Assembly (NCBI GenBank): GCA_019426215.1
Contig: CM033391.1
Coordinates: 20,820,708-20,884,707, forward strand
Direction: 5' to 3'
From: Buddleja alternifolia
Lineage: Eukaryota; Streptophyta; Magnoliopsida; Lamiales; Scrophulariaceae
Length of the DNA stretch: 64,000 nt
Shown here: piece after piece, positions 48,597 to 60,561 of the stretch
Layout: each line of letters starts with the position of its first letter
How positions within the stretch are numbered: position 1 is the stretch's first letter
The notes under the pieces: generated by a model
Database searches by the model: none
Seen by the model: only the letters and a program-made list of their open reading frames with translations
What the model was told of the DNA's origin: nothing
Position numbers and translations under genes: made by a program

Positions 48597-51500
48597 ATGC
48601 ACCAGCAGTACTACTACCAGTCATGTTATCATCATGTAATTGTGGTGGCGGTGGTACTACTAGTGTTGATGGTGCAGCAGGTATTGGTGGGGGCGAGAAA
48701 CCTGGAAGTGGAAGAGCAAGAAGCGGACCGAGTGAAGGAACTGCCTGGACAGCCACCTGTGAGTTTCAAGCAGTATGCAGGATATGTCACTGTAAACCAA
48801 ACCCATGGGAGAGCACTGTTTTATTGGTTTTTTGAAGCCACTAAAAATCCTCACAAAAAACCTCTCCTTTTGTGGCTTAATGGAGGTACGTACGCTGCTA
48901 CCCTTCGCTTTTCTAACTTCACATACATATATATATGTAATTTTACGTATATTATTAATTCATTTCTGCCATTATATAAGGTTTCAATTAGCACATATAG
49001 AATACCAGCCTAGCTAATTGATCAAATCGAGTTCCATAACTGGTTTTTCTAATTGATCAAATCAAGGAGTTCGAGTCACACGAACAAAAAAATGAATTCC
49101 AATATTGACACAACAATTAATTATAACTTAATTTTATTATGACTGATGCTATATACCACTAGTCATTGTTCACCATTTTTTGCTTCTTTTAATTTTGGTA
49201 AGAATTGAATGCAATAAATGTATTCGATTTGATTTCCATAATTTATGTTTGTCATAATAACTAAATATATTATCATATCAAGGATCAGTGAAAAAATGGT
49301 GAAAAATAAACTGTGATATATAAATTTTTCATTATATTTTCCTTCAAAGAATTCTGCAATCATATATTAACTGTTCTCTAGCATTGCATTGTGACGTCCG
49401 CCGAGTTTGCAAATCATCCTATAGAATAAAGATTCCATCTCCAACTGTTGTAAACATTGCCTTGGAAGTACTATTAGGTGAAACTTTTTTATTTTAGATT
49501 TATTAAATATTCTTTGGCATCTTGTATTAATTATAACTACGATTATTTTATATCCAAATGACAAATATATAGGAATGTATATTAAGGCGGCTGATGATGC
49601 CAGAGCTGATATCCTCTTGCTATGGCAAATTCTTTTAAAATCCTACTTTGCCCCTCTTTGGTCAATGAAAAATTTGGATAATTATTTAACAATCTCTATT
49701 CCTATTTATCAGCATCATGATATACCTGGCTTATCTCACTTTATGGAAAATGAATTATCAAAAAAATAAATAATAATAATAATAACTGTATGAAAAATGA
49801 ACCCCCGTCACACGCTCTCTTCTTCTGTTTACATAAAACTCAAGAATCCAAAATTTACTGATGAATGGTAGTTTTTTTGGAAGAAGCAAGCAAATTTCAT
49901 ATATTTTCAAACATTTGCATCATCTATCCCAGGCATACCTGGGTATTACTGATGATAATTGTTTATAAAGCTAAAAGGTGAAAATTGTGACGTGTATTTC
50001 TTGGTGTCTAACTCACCTCGGGTCAGCAATTAATTAACACCTAGATATGCTTGTTAATTGTTTGCATTACAATTTGTGGAGAAATAAAGTGCAACAAGGG
50101 ATTTAATGCAATTTACCTCCCTGTGAAATTCGAAAATAGCAAAAAAGGTCCCTGTGAAAAAACAATAAGCAATTTAACTCCCTGTGAAAAAAATAATGAA
50201 GCACACTGGCTTCCTAAACATATTTAACCTAAATTCACCGATAAAAAGACCAAAATACCCTTACTTTTTAAAAATATTTACACTATATTTTTTATTTACA
50301 TTTAATTTTTAATACTTCTATTTAATTTTTTATTTTTGTTTTTCATTCATCTTCTTCCCAATTCAACATCTTCCCAAAACCCTAACCCTAATTTACTTTC
50401 TCCTCAACTCTCCAATCTCCTCCAACATCCACCCCTTTACCAAACCATCCACTGTCGCCGTCGCGGTCACTGCCTCCACCCACCGTGACCGCCGCCATTG
50501 AAACTGCAATCGCCGGCGGCTGCTGAACACCCCAGATACGCCATTGACGCTGCCATCGCCATCGACTTATTAAACTTGTATATCAGGTGACGACGAAGGC
50601 TGCTTAGAGGTAAGGCAATGGCGGTAGCGACAAGCCCTTCTTCAAGCTCCTTCATCGTCTCCGAAGTTCCGTCTTCTCCTTCTTTGAGTTTATGAGGATT
50701 TTGGTTGTGGAGGCTATAGAGAATTTTGGAACCTGGAAGGTGACGGATGGGGATTGAGAAAGTTGGGTGGGTGGTGAGGAGTCGGCGGCAGCAGGGATGG
50801 CCGGAGAGAACGAGCTATAAAATATATATATATATATATATATATATGGTAATATGTATTTATATGTAAATCTTGAATATATATATATATATATAAATAT
50901 ATAAATACCATATTATATATATATATATATCTTGTAATATATATATATATAAATATATAAATCTGGTATATATATACATATATATATACAGGTATATGTT
51001 TAACAATCTATATCAATTTATAATTAATAAAATATATAATATAAATATAAAATATAAGAAGTATAAACATATATTACATATATATACAAAAAATATAGAT
51101 ACATATTATATATATAATAAATTAAAATTCTAAAATATATTTTAATAATGAATTATATTATAAATATATATAAAAGGATAAACTTGACCATTCATCCCTA
51201 TTAAGATGAATGGTTGCTATTAATTGATTAAATAATAATTATGTATTTAATCTCATCCGTTGGTTTTAGTCAATTAGATCCAATGGTTGTTAAATGGGGG
51301 CAACATGGTCTTATGAAGATGAAGATATCATAACCACTTGCAAAATGCAAGAGTGACGCGCGTGGGGAGCTAAAGTGTCTCATTGTTTTTTTCACGGGGA
51401 GGTAAAGGGCTTATTATTTTTTCACAGGGGACTTTTTTTGCTATATACGAATTTCACAGGGAGTTAAATTGCATTAAAACCGTGCAACAAGTATGAAGAG

Positions 51501-54436
51501 GCAGCAGTAAAGGTGTGATTTAAGCTTTCCCCTTCCCTCTTCACTTCTCTTCTTTCAAGTCCCTCATAGTATACTGCTTCTATTTGGAAAATGTATTCTC
51601 TCACACTTTTAATACCAACATAATTTTATGCCCATAATCTTGGAGTTTCAAATACACAATTTTATGTTAGCATTGATCTAAAAGAATGAAAAAATCAGGA
51701 GAAGGATAAAAGAGATTTTCTAATACGGTAATTTCATTATAATGTAAAAGAAAGAAAAGGTTCTAAAAAGTTGCTGATCATCTTAACCGAAGATTTGCCG
51801 ACAATCAATATTAATATATTTAGAGCTCGAAAAAAAAAAATTCTAATTTAAAAAAATGGCTTAAGGCTAAAAGTGTTTTTATGATTGGGCCCATGTAAGA
51901 TTTTGTATGTGTTTGGATCCACTTCTCAATTAATAAGTCCATTTGTAGGATGAACTTTTCAAAATTAACATTTTAAATAAGTGTTTTTAGAAATATAAAA
52001 TGTTTAGCAAAATTACAGTTAAGTGGAAGAAAAAATGTCCAAAAGTCACTAATATACACTTCATGATAATGACCTTTTGGAAAAGTGATTTATTCTAAAT
52101 GTCCATTTGAATTTCATTATCAAACAAGTAACAATTTTATAAATGAGACTGTCATCTTCCAAAGTCCATTTGAAAAGTGGTTCCAAACAATTTAAGTAAT
52201 TGGCATTGCCAATGTTTCTATATGAAGGTGCCTGTGATATCGGGAATTTATTAGATTCATCTGATTAATGAATTTAAATTCATTGACCAAAGAGTAGGAA
52301 TTTGAAAGAATTTGCTCTGGCAAGAGGATACCAGCTCTGGCATGATAAGTTGCCATATATTAAATTAAAATGAATAGAATAAAATGTATTTATGGGTTCA
52401 CAATGAGGCTACATATATGTGAAGTTAATGTAGGATATATTCAGGTCCAGGATGTTCATCAATAGGGTATGGTCAATCAGAAGAATTGGGGCCTTTCTTT
52501 CCTCAGAAAGGGAAACCAGAGCTCAAGTTTAACAAAAACACATGGAACAAAGGTACATACATATATACATACGTGATACGTACATGCAATTAATCATATG
52601 GTGTGTCAATTAAACAGACGATTGACATTAAGTAATTTGTTGGTATATGTATATGTAGCGGCCAACTTACTGTTTTTAGAATCGCCCGTTGGTGTTGGAT
52701 TTTCATACACAAACACGAGTAGCGATATCAAGGAGCTTGGTGACGCTATTACAGCTCTGGATTCATACAACTTCTTGGTAGGTTGGTTCAACAGGTTTCC
52801 ACAATTTAAATCTCATCATTTCTACATTGCTGGCGAAAGTTATGCAGGTATCTTCATTACCTGCCTATACATTTTTCTTATTATCATGCGCAGTATATAT
52901 TATAATATACCATTTCCTTATTTATATTTCCTTCTCATTCTAGGACACTACGTCCCTCAGCTTGCTGAGCTTATCGTAGACAAAAATAAACACGTCGCTG
53001 ATGAACAACACATTAATCTCAAGGGAATTTTGGTACGACATGATTCCCTATTTCGTCGAGCTGTTTTTATCCAACATGTAGGGACACGTACAATCAAATT
53101 GAATAACTTTATATATATATATATGCAGATAGGGAATGCAGTATTGGATGATGAAACAGACCAAAAAGGGCTAATAGACTACGCTTGGAACCATGCAGTT
53201 ATATCAGATGCTCTGTACCACGAGATAAAGAAGAAATGCAATTTCAAGAATGCAAATTTAAGCGACGCCTGCAACCATGCTCTCGATAAATACTTTGAAG
53301 TATACGATATCATTGATATGTATAGTTTGTATACACGTACTTGTGTTGATACCACCAATTCCACAACTAGTAAACCATTTTCACGTATCAAGGGTGCTGC
53401 TCCAAGATTGATATCCAACATTGTCAGTATCAATATGTGTATATATATACTATAATAATTAATTTCTCATTTAATTCTATTCAATTAACTGATTAATTTT
53501 TGATGGTGATATATATATATTTTGTATTGATCAATCTTAAAAGGGTGGATGGCGTAGGAGGCTATTGTCCGGATATGATCCTTGTGCATCGGATTATACA
53601 GAGGTGTATTTGAATAGGCCTGATGTTCAAAAAGCGTTGCATGCTAATATAACCCACAGGATTCCTTATCCCTGGACTCACTGCAGGTACGTATTTTTGA
53701 CGTACTATTCTTTTTTGTATAATAATATATTTGACTACTACTTAATTAATTACTTAAATATTTTAAACACAGTATGTATATCAAAAAAATAGGATTGAGG
53801 GGGTGCTTACATACACAAACACATTTAATTATATGTATATATGTATAAACTTATTGATGCATGGATGCAGTGATAACATCACGGTTTGGAATGATGCACC
53901 ATTCTCTATACTCCCTATTCTCAAAAAACTTATTGCCGCTGATCAGCGAATTTGGGTTTACAGGTAATTTATTTGTTTAGTTAACTCTATATGATCAACG
54001 TACCCTAAAAAAAAAAAAAGAATACAGGTTGCCGATTAATTAATATTAGTAATTTGTGTTATGGTGTATATTAACAGTGGGGATACAGATGGAAGAGTTC
54101 CGGTGACAGCCACCAGATACAGCCTAACAAAGCTGGGATTGAAAATCAAACGAGACTGGACTCCTTGGTACACTGACAACAAGCAGGTACATATATATAT
54201 ATATATATATATTAATTGTCTATTTCCATTTTCCATTTGTACTGTACAATACAATTTATTACTATTATATACATATAAATAAATAGGTTGGCGGGTGGAC
54301 AGTGGAGTACGAAGGTTTGATGTTCGTGACCGTGAGAGGAGCAGGCCACCAAGTTCCCACATTTAAACCAAGGCAATCACTTCAGCTCCTTAACCATTTC
54401 CTCAAACCCCAAAAGCTTCCATCTCAACCTTTTTGA
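48597..54436 (+). CDS. SCPL: Serine carboxypeptidase-like protein, nine exons, apparently intact
   Basis: An alpha/beta-hydrolase of peptidase family S10, which removes C-terminal residues from peptides or, in some relatives, acts as an acyltransferase. Exons: 48597-48885, 52445-52552, 52659-52847, 52944-53032, 53129-53422, 53544-53686, 53871-53963, 54078-54186, 54287-54436. All introns have GT...AG ends, and the joined length of 1,464 bases gives 487 residues with no stop. A hydrophobic signal segment spans residues 14-32, so the product is probably secreted or vacuolar. Motifs are [17 protein letters not shown] (48-64), WLNGGPGCSS (93-102), the nucleophile in GESYAG (S193), SGDTDGRVP with D406, and GAGHQVP with H459. 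Several NxS/T sites fit glycosylation. The sequence most resembles the SCPL40 group by memory. The exon 5 donor (53423) is the least certain. Intron 1 is 3,559 bases and holds a MULE-type element. Confidence 0.93.
50440..50660. other. GC-rich gene-like segment inside the MULE-type element
   Basis: It contains runs such as CCGTCGCGGTCACTGCC and CGCCGGCGGCTGCTG. On the minus strand an open 62-codon frame runs 50655-50467. The origin is unknown; it could be a captured host gene piece or simple GC-rich repeat. Confidence 0.4.
50820..51000. repeat. TA-rich microsatellite cluster
   Basis: Several (TA)n runs are separated by short unique stretches within the MULE-type element. Confidence 0.9.
51911..52188. 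repeat. Possible foldback MITE in intron 1
   Basis: GTTTGGATCCACTTCTCAA at the left is a near inverse of TTGAAAAGTGGTTCCAAAC at the right, about 280 bases apart. I could not find a convincing target duplication, so the class is open (hAT-like at best). Confidence 0.35.
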
Positions 54437-54523
54437 ATTATTATTATTATTATGTACTTCAATTCACTATCAGATTTCATATACTGTGAAACAAAGTTCA
54501 ACTATCCCTTTGTCAAATAGCTG

Positions 54524-54529
54524 AATAAA
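54524..54529 (+). terminator. Candidate poly(A) signal of the carboxypeptidase gene
   Basis: AATAAA lies 88 bases after the stop codon. Plant signals are loose, so this is only a candidate. Confidence 0.4.
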
Positions 54530-54763
54530 ATACCAATTCGGACGAGTGTTAGCTTAACTAGGCATGAGTTGAACTCCGATACCTTGTTACTACAATACGT
54601 AAATTAGTCATTTCGTTACTTTCTCAATTGAATTCCTACTAGAAAAATTTGTTCAAACATAATTATACATAGTATTAATCGCGCTTAAATTAACTTTTGA
54701 TCTCCAACTCACGTTAAATTAAACCCTACCTGAGCTACTCTTAAAAGAACTTAATTATGTTAA

Positions 54764-55144
54764 GGGGTAATTGCATAAAACCACACTGTGTTATTCTTAA
54801 ATTGCTATAAACCCCACCGTGTTAATGAAATATACTAATCATCCCTCCTGTGTTCTTAAAAAGTCTGCAAAAAAGCCAAATTCCATTAAAAAAACGAGGG
54901 TGTTTTTCATGTTTTTCACCTTTATTGAGATGTTCATTTGTCATTAATATACTTTTCATACAATATAAAAGGTAGATAGTGTTAATTCACACAAAAAACA
55001 CATATTTTCTTCTATCTTTTTAACAAAATGTGGCTTTTTTGCCAACTTTTTAAGAACACAGGGGGGTGATTAGCCTATTTCGTTAACACAGAGTTTTTTT
55101 TAGCATTTTCAAAATAACATAGGGGTTTTTTATGCAATTAACCC
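54764..55144. mobile_element. MULE-type MITE, TSD TTATGTTAA
   Basis: Inverted repeats of about 115 bases (GGGGTAATTGCATAAAACC... and the inverse of ...TTTTTTATGCAATTAACCC) make up over half of the 381 bases. The 9-bp duplication TTATGTTAA lies at 54755-54763 and 55145-55153. There is no coding capacity. Confidence 0.88.
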
Positions 55145-55454
55145 TTATGTTAATGATGTACCATGATTAAGATTAAGGGCAATTTTAGAAATTTCCGCAT
55201 AAATAGATATTATATGTGGACTAATAATTATGGACCTCTTATAATGGAGGCAGCCCATTATCCAGATTATGGAATTAGCTTATTGAAGATAGTGATAATG
55301 TTAGATATTGCATAGCAATATAGCACTCATCTCTCGAACTCACTAGAAGAGGAGTGGAGGGAACAAGTTACTCTATTTCACTTTTCTTGACTTGTTGAGT
55401 TGTTACAAAATGATTACACCTTGTCCCTTTTTATAGGCAAACTCATGTAAGTAA
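55145..55454. other. Spacer after the MITE; nothing recognised
   Basis: No gene or known repeat could be supported here. Confidence 0.5.
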
Positions 55455-55649
55455 TGTCCCTCATATGTCAATGAGGAATTAGATTGAATGAGGCTATGAT
55501 AAAATCCAAAAGAATCATGTTTTCCATAGCAACACACCTAATTCATAAAATCTGACAGATGGATGTGACCGCGTTCCTCAATGGATTATTCGAGGGGACA
55601 TCTATATGGAATAATCGAAGGGTTTTGTATCCAAAAACGATATACCACT
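55455..55649 (+). pseudogene. Small copia LTR-like and reverse transcriptase fragments
   Basis: 55455-55500 resembles a copia U3 start (AATGAGGAATTAGATTG), and 55550-55640 encodes QMDVTAFLNGLFEG, a damaged copy of the QMDVKTAFLNG block of copia reverse transcriptase. It runs into a partial primer-binding site (TATACCA) next to LTR a. Confidence 0.55.
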
Positions 55650-57519
55650 TGTTGGAAAATTATTTCGAAAATAACCCCAAAATTGGTACGCAACGGAATT
55701 AAATAAAGAGTCTAGCTCTATCGTGTACATGCATGACATTAAAAAATTTTAAATCATACATACTATGGCTAAAGACAACTAATTAAATAATTTAATTAAT
55801 AATTATTGATTACCTATAGCTAGCAATTAAAACTAACTAATTAAACAATTTAATTGAAACAAATTAATTGCATGCTATAGAAATAAAATCAATAATTAAA
55901 AACTCAAAACCAACCTTTCGCCGAAGATCGAACCGAGCTCTTGTACCGCAAAGTCTTCTTCGCAGAGCCTCGCTTTAAACCCGGGAGAGTGGGCTCCCAA
56001 AATAAAATTACTAAAATTTCTTAAAAAAGAAACTTTATACTTGCAATTATATTTTCCAAATACTTAGAAAATTTCTTTGCAAGATTTTTGCTTAATCATC
56101 ATTGAACTACTAATCCTCTATTTATAGAGGTTAATTGATGAAAAACTTGCAAATTGCTTTCAATGTGGGACAAAGAATACACTTATACACTTGAACTAAC
56201 AAAGAGACAAGGGAAAGGCCAAGGCACAAAGGCCAAGCCCCACACATGCACAAGCTGCCGAGGATGGTGGCCAGCTGCCAAGGGCGCGTGTATCACACGC
56301 GCACGGGCGCGTGTAATACATGCGCCAGATACAGCCAGCAGGCGCTGGCTGTCACGCGCGCGTGTTGCCACGCGACTGCAGCTATTCTTTTTCCTCCTTT
56401 TTTATTTTATTTAATTGATTAAATTAAATCCAATTTAATTTAACTTCAATTTTAAATATCTTTCTCTAAAGATAGTTCCCACATAGCTTTTCATCTAAGT
56501 TCAAACTATCCATCCAATGGAACCTTTAGTATTTATCAGGTTTCTTTTCGAGACTTGCGAAGGGACCTTAGGGAAAAATTAATTCTAGCTTCAAATGGGT
56601 CAAATCGAATTACCATCGCATGGTAATATTTGATTACCACTTAACAATACTTAAGTCCACTAAATAAATATTGTTGCACTCTAGAATCAATTAAATTACT
56701 CAAGAGTTTTCGTACTTAAAAATATTACAACTAACTCCTCTATTGAAATATTCGTGAAGAAATAAAATCGATGCTACTATTATTTTATTCTTCACCACTT
56801 ATCCTAAAATGCCAATTTGCTCATTGTCAACTTTTCATACGAAAACTTATTTTTTGTTTAATTTCAGTGACACTTCACATGAAATACTTTGGCCAAAGTT
56901 TTAGAATAGTTGAACATTGCAAATCCATTAAAGGGAATATTTCTTATCTCTCATGGAGATTATAGATTCCTTATGAATGTCCTTCATAATCACATTTCAT
57001 GCAATTACTCAATGTATAAAGTATATTGGCCACCGAAGACCTCACTTCTGAATACATCAAAGTAATATACACTAGATGCATTAGTCCACGACAATCATTG
57101 GATTTAGAGTTGTTGTTGAAGTTATTTATTTTCGATAGTAGCTAAAAAATAAATAACTTAATTGTTCCGGTTCAGTGTTTCAATCTCATTGATTTATACG
57201 AATATACTATATATGGAATCCTCATTCCCATGATTAAGATAAATCATCGAATATAGTATATTATAGCCTTTAGCAGATAAGACGTCCATTCTTTTCACCA
57301 ACTACAACCCATTTAGAATAATATATGACACATATAACCCAAGTCTTTTCATGGAACAACACTTCCATTTGGATTATCTTATATTATATTGGACTACGTC
57401 TATCTTATAGTATGATTTCTATAATACTCATAACTTGCAACAAAATGAATAAAGATCAATTTCACAAACGAAATATAAACGTTTCATATAATTGGATTTT
57501 TATAGCACAATCCCTAACA
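55650..57519 (-). repeat. Copia LTR a, minus orientation
   Basis: It runs TGTTGGAAAATTATTTCG... to ...CAATCCCTAACA on the plus strand, 1,870 bases. A purine tract (minus GCAAGTGGGAAAT) lies on its right and a damaged primer site on its left, so it serves as an LTR for both neighbours. It contains GC-rich near-palindromes (CGCGTGTATCACACGCGC) at 56284-56360. Confidence 0.88.
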
Positions 57520-57534
57520 ATTTCCCACTTGCCC

Positions 57535-58146
57535 TCAAATCCAATTAGCCATATATCTAATACCCATCCTTTCTAAATGAGAGTCAAAACTCTTTTGTGC
57601 CAATGTTTTAGTGAAGGGATCTGCTAAATTATTAGTTGAGGCTATCTTGGTAACCACAATCTCTCCACGATCTACATATTCTCTAATGATGTGTTTCTTC
57701 CTCTCAATGTTCTTCGAACGCTTATGTCTTGTTAGTTCTTTAGAATTTGCTACAGCACCAGAATTATCACAATGGAGTGTGATCGGTGTTAGCCCTTCTC
57801 TAACAACCTCTAGATCCGTAAGAAACTTTCTTAGCCAATAAGCTTCTTTAGCATATTCAGAAGCCGCCACATATTCAGCTTCCATAGTGAAGTCTGCGAT
57901 GCAAGACTGTTTTATGCTCTTCCAACTAATGGCTCCTCCACCAAGAGTAAACACATATCCCGAGGTGGAACGTCTAGAATCACGATCAGATTGAAAATCT
58001 GAATCTGAGTAACCCATTGGTAACAGCTCCTCACTCTGATAGACAAGCATATAATTTCTAGTCCTTCTCAGGTACTTTAGAATATGCTTCACTGCCACCC
58101 AATGTTCTGGTCCATGGTTCGACTGATATCTACTGACCATTCCCAC
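57535..58146 (-). pseudogene. Copia RNase H fragment
   Basis: An open 203-codon C-terminal polyprotein piece with [47 protein letters not shown] and ending GIRYMANWI. This is the RNase H domain that degrades the RNA template. It starts abruptly at residue GMVSRYQ, where the sequence switches to an inverted pol fragment, so no complete polyprotein is encoded. Confidence 0.85.
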
Positions 58147-58149
58147 AGC

Positions 58150-58680
58150 ATAACAGATGTCAGGCCTCCTGTCAGATATCTTGAGGAAACCCTTGTGGTT
58201 GAACTTGAACTTGAATCTGATCCTCTTAACTACAACAAAGCTCTAGCAGATATAGATGCTGATCAATGGGTCACTGCAATGAAATTTGAGTTGCAGTCAA
58301 TGTACTCAAATAATGTCTGGGAACTTGTAGAGGCGTCGGAAGGCATTAAACCCATTGGGTGTACATGGGTCTACAAGTGAAAGAGAGGAATGGCTGGGAA
58401 GGTAGAGACCTTCAAAGCAAGGCTAGTGGCGAAGGGTTATACCCAGATAGAAGGCATCGATTATGATGAAACCTCCTCGCCAGTAGCCATGTTTAAATCC
58501 ATAAGGATTCTCTTATCCATTGCAGCTCATTATGATTATGAGATATGGCAAATGGATGTTAAGACAGCGTTCTTGAATGCAAATCTTCAAGAAGAAATCT
58601 ATATGATACAACCGGATGGATTTGTAGTTGAAAATCAGGAGCATATGGTATGCAAACTGAAGAAGTCCATTTATGGACTC
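58150..58680 (+). pseudogene. Inverted copia reverse transcriptase fragment
   Basis: On the plus strand this encodes the integrase-RT linker and the start of reverse transcriptase: PPVRYLEETLVV, KPIGCTWVYK, FKARLVAKGYTQIEGIDYDE, WQMDVKTAFLNANLQEEIYM and KKSIYGL. One stop lies at 58378-58380. It faces the RNase H fragment of the same family on its left and ends at the primer site of LTR b on its right. Confidence 0.85.
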
Positions 58681-58689
58681 TTGATACCA
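58678..58689 (-). other. Copia primer-binding site
   Basis: On the minus strand TGGTATCAAGAG resembles the initiator tRNA-Met type site and lies two bases from LTR b. Confidence 0.7.
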
Positions 58690-58691
58690 CT

Positions 58692-60546
58692 TGTAGGGAA
58701 ATTATTTCGAAAATAACCACAAAAGTGGTACGCAGTGGAATTAAATAAAGAGTCTAGCTCTATTGCGTACATGCATGACATTAAAATTTTTATATCATAC
58801 ATACTATGGCTAATGACAACTAATTATACAATTTAATTAATAATTATTGATTACCTATAGCTAGCAATTAAAACTAACCAATTAAACAATTTAATTGAAA
58901 CAAATTAATTGCATGCTATAGAAATAAAATCAATAATTAAAAACTCAAAACCAACCTTTCGCCGAAGATCGAACCGAGCTCTTGTACCGCAAAGTCTTCT
59001 TCGCAGGGTCTCGCTTTAAACACGGGAGAGTGCGCTCCCAAAATAAAATTATTAAAATTTCTTAAAAAAAAAGAAACTTTATACTTGCAATTATATTTTC
59101 CAAATACTTAGAAAATTTCTTTGCAAGATTTTTGCTTAATCATCATTGAACTACTAATCCTCTATTTATAGAGGTTAATTGATGAAAAACTTGCAAATTT
59201 CTTTCAATGTGGGACAAAGAATACACTTATACACTTGAACTAACAAAGGGACAAGGGAAAGGCCAAGGTACAAAGGCCAAGCCCCACACATGCACAAGCT
59301 GCCGAGGATGGTGGCCAGCTGCCGAGGGCGCGTGTAATACACCCGCCAGATACAGCTAGGGGGCTTCGGCTGTCACGCGCGCGTGACGGTCACGCGCCTG
59401 CATCAATTCTTTTTCCTCCCTTTTTTTTTTACTATTTAATTGATTAAATTAAATCCAATTTAATTTAACTTCAATTTTAAATATCTTTCTCTAAAGATAG
59501 TTCCCACATAGCTTTTCATCTAAGTTCAAACTATCCATCCAATGGAACCTTTAGTATTTATCGAGTTTCTTTTCGAGACTTGCGAAGGGACCTTAGGGAA
59601 AAATTAATTCTAGCTTCAAATGGGTCAAATCGAATTACCATCGCATGGTAATATTTGATTACCACTTAACAATACTTAAGTCCACTAAATAAATATTGTT
59701 GCACTCTAGAATTAATTAAATTGCTCAAGAGTTCTCGTACTTAAGAATATTACAACTAACTCCTCTATTGAAATATTCGTGAAGAAATAAAATCGATGCT
59801 ACTATTATTTTATTCTTCACCACTTATCCTAAAATGCCGATTTGCTCATTGTCAACTTTTCATACGAAAACTTATTTTTCGTTTAATTTCAGTGACACTT
59901 CACATGAAATACTTTGGCCAAAGTTTTAGAATAGTTGAACAGTGCAAATCCATTAAAGGGAATATTTCTTATCTCTCATGGAGATTATAGATTTGTTATG
60001 AATGTCCTTCATAATCACATTTCATGCAATTACTCAATGTATAAAGTATATTGGCCACCGAAGACCTCACTTCTGAATATATCAAAGTAATATACACTAG
60101 ATGCATTAGTCCACGACAATCATAGGATTTAAAGTTGTTGTTGAAGTTATTTATTTTCGATAGTAGCCAAAAAATAAATAACTTAATTGGTCTGGTTCAG
60201 TGTTTCAATCTCATTGATTTACACGAGTATACTATATATGGAATCATCATTCCCATGATTAAGATAAATCATCGAATATAGTATATTATAGCCTTTAGCA
60301 GATAAGACGTCCATTCTTTTCACCAACTACAACCCATTTAGAATAATATATGACACATATAACCCAAGTCTTTTCATGGAACGAACACTTCCATTTGGAT
60401 TATCTTATATTATATTGGACTACGTCTATCTTATAGTATGATTTTTTATAATACTCATAACTTGCAACAAAATGAATAAAGATCAATTTCACAAACGAAA
60501 TATAAACGTTTCATATAATTGGATTTTTATAGCACAATCCCTAACA
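58692..60546 (-). repeat. Copia LTR b, minus orientation
   Basis: 1,855 bases, nearly identical to LTR a. One clear difference is in the GC-rich block: LTR a has about 24 extra bases (a repeat of GGGCGCGTGTA) near 56284-56310. Confidence 0.9.
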
Positions 60547-60561
60547 ATCTCCCACTTGCCC

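Larger units (their letters stand above)
50098..51481. mobile_element. MULE-type non-autonomous element in intron 1, TSD GTGCAACAA
   Basis: Terminal inverted repeats of about 100 bases (GGGATTTAATGCAATTTACC... at left, the inverse of GGTTTTAATGCAATTTAACT... at right) are flanked by the 9-bp duplication GTGCAACAA (50089-50097 and 51482-51490). Nine-base duplications mark the Mutator superfamily. No transposase is present. The middle holds a GC-rich segment (50440-50660) quite unlike the surrounding TA-rich sequence. Confidence 0.85.

Noticed and set aside
48571..48854. Minus-strand frames over the carboxypeptidase first exon
   Set aside because: They are shadows of the plus-strand exon, which has family motifs and splice sites.
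54531..54640. Second SINE-like stretch with TTAGCTTAACTAGG and GAGTTGAACTCC
   Set aside because: The two box-like strings are too close together for a tRNA promoter, and no tail or target duplication was found.
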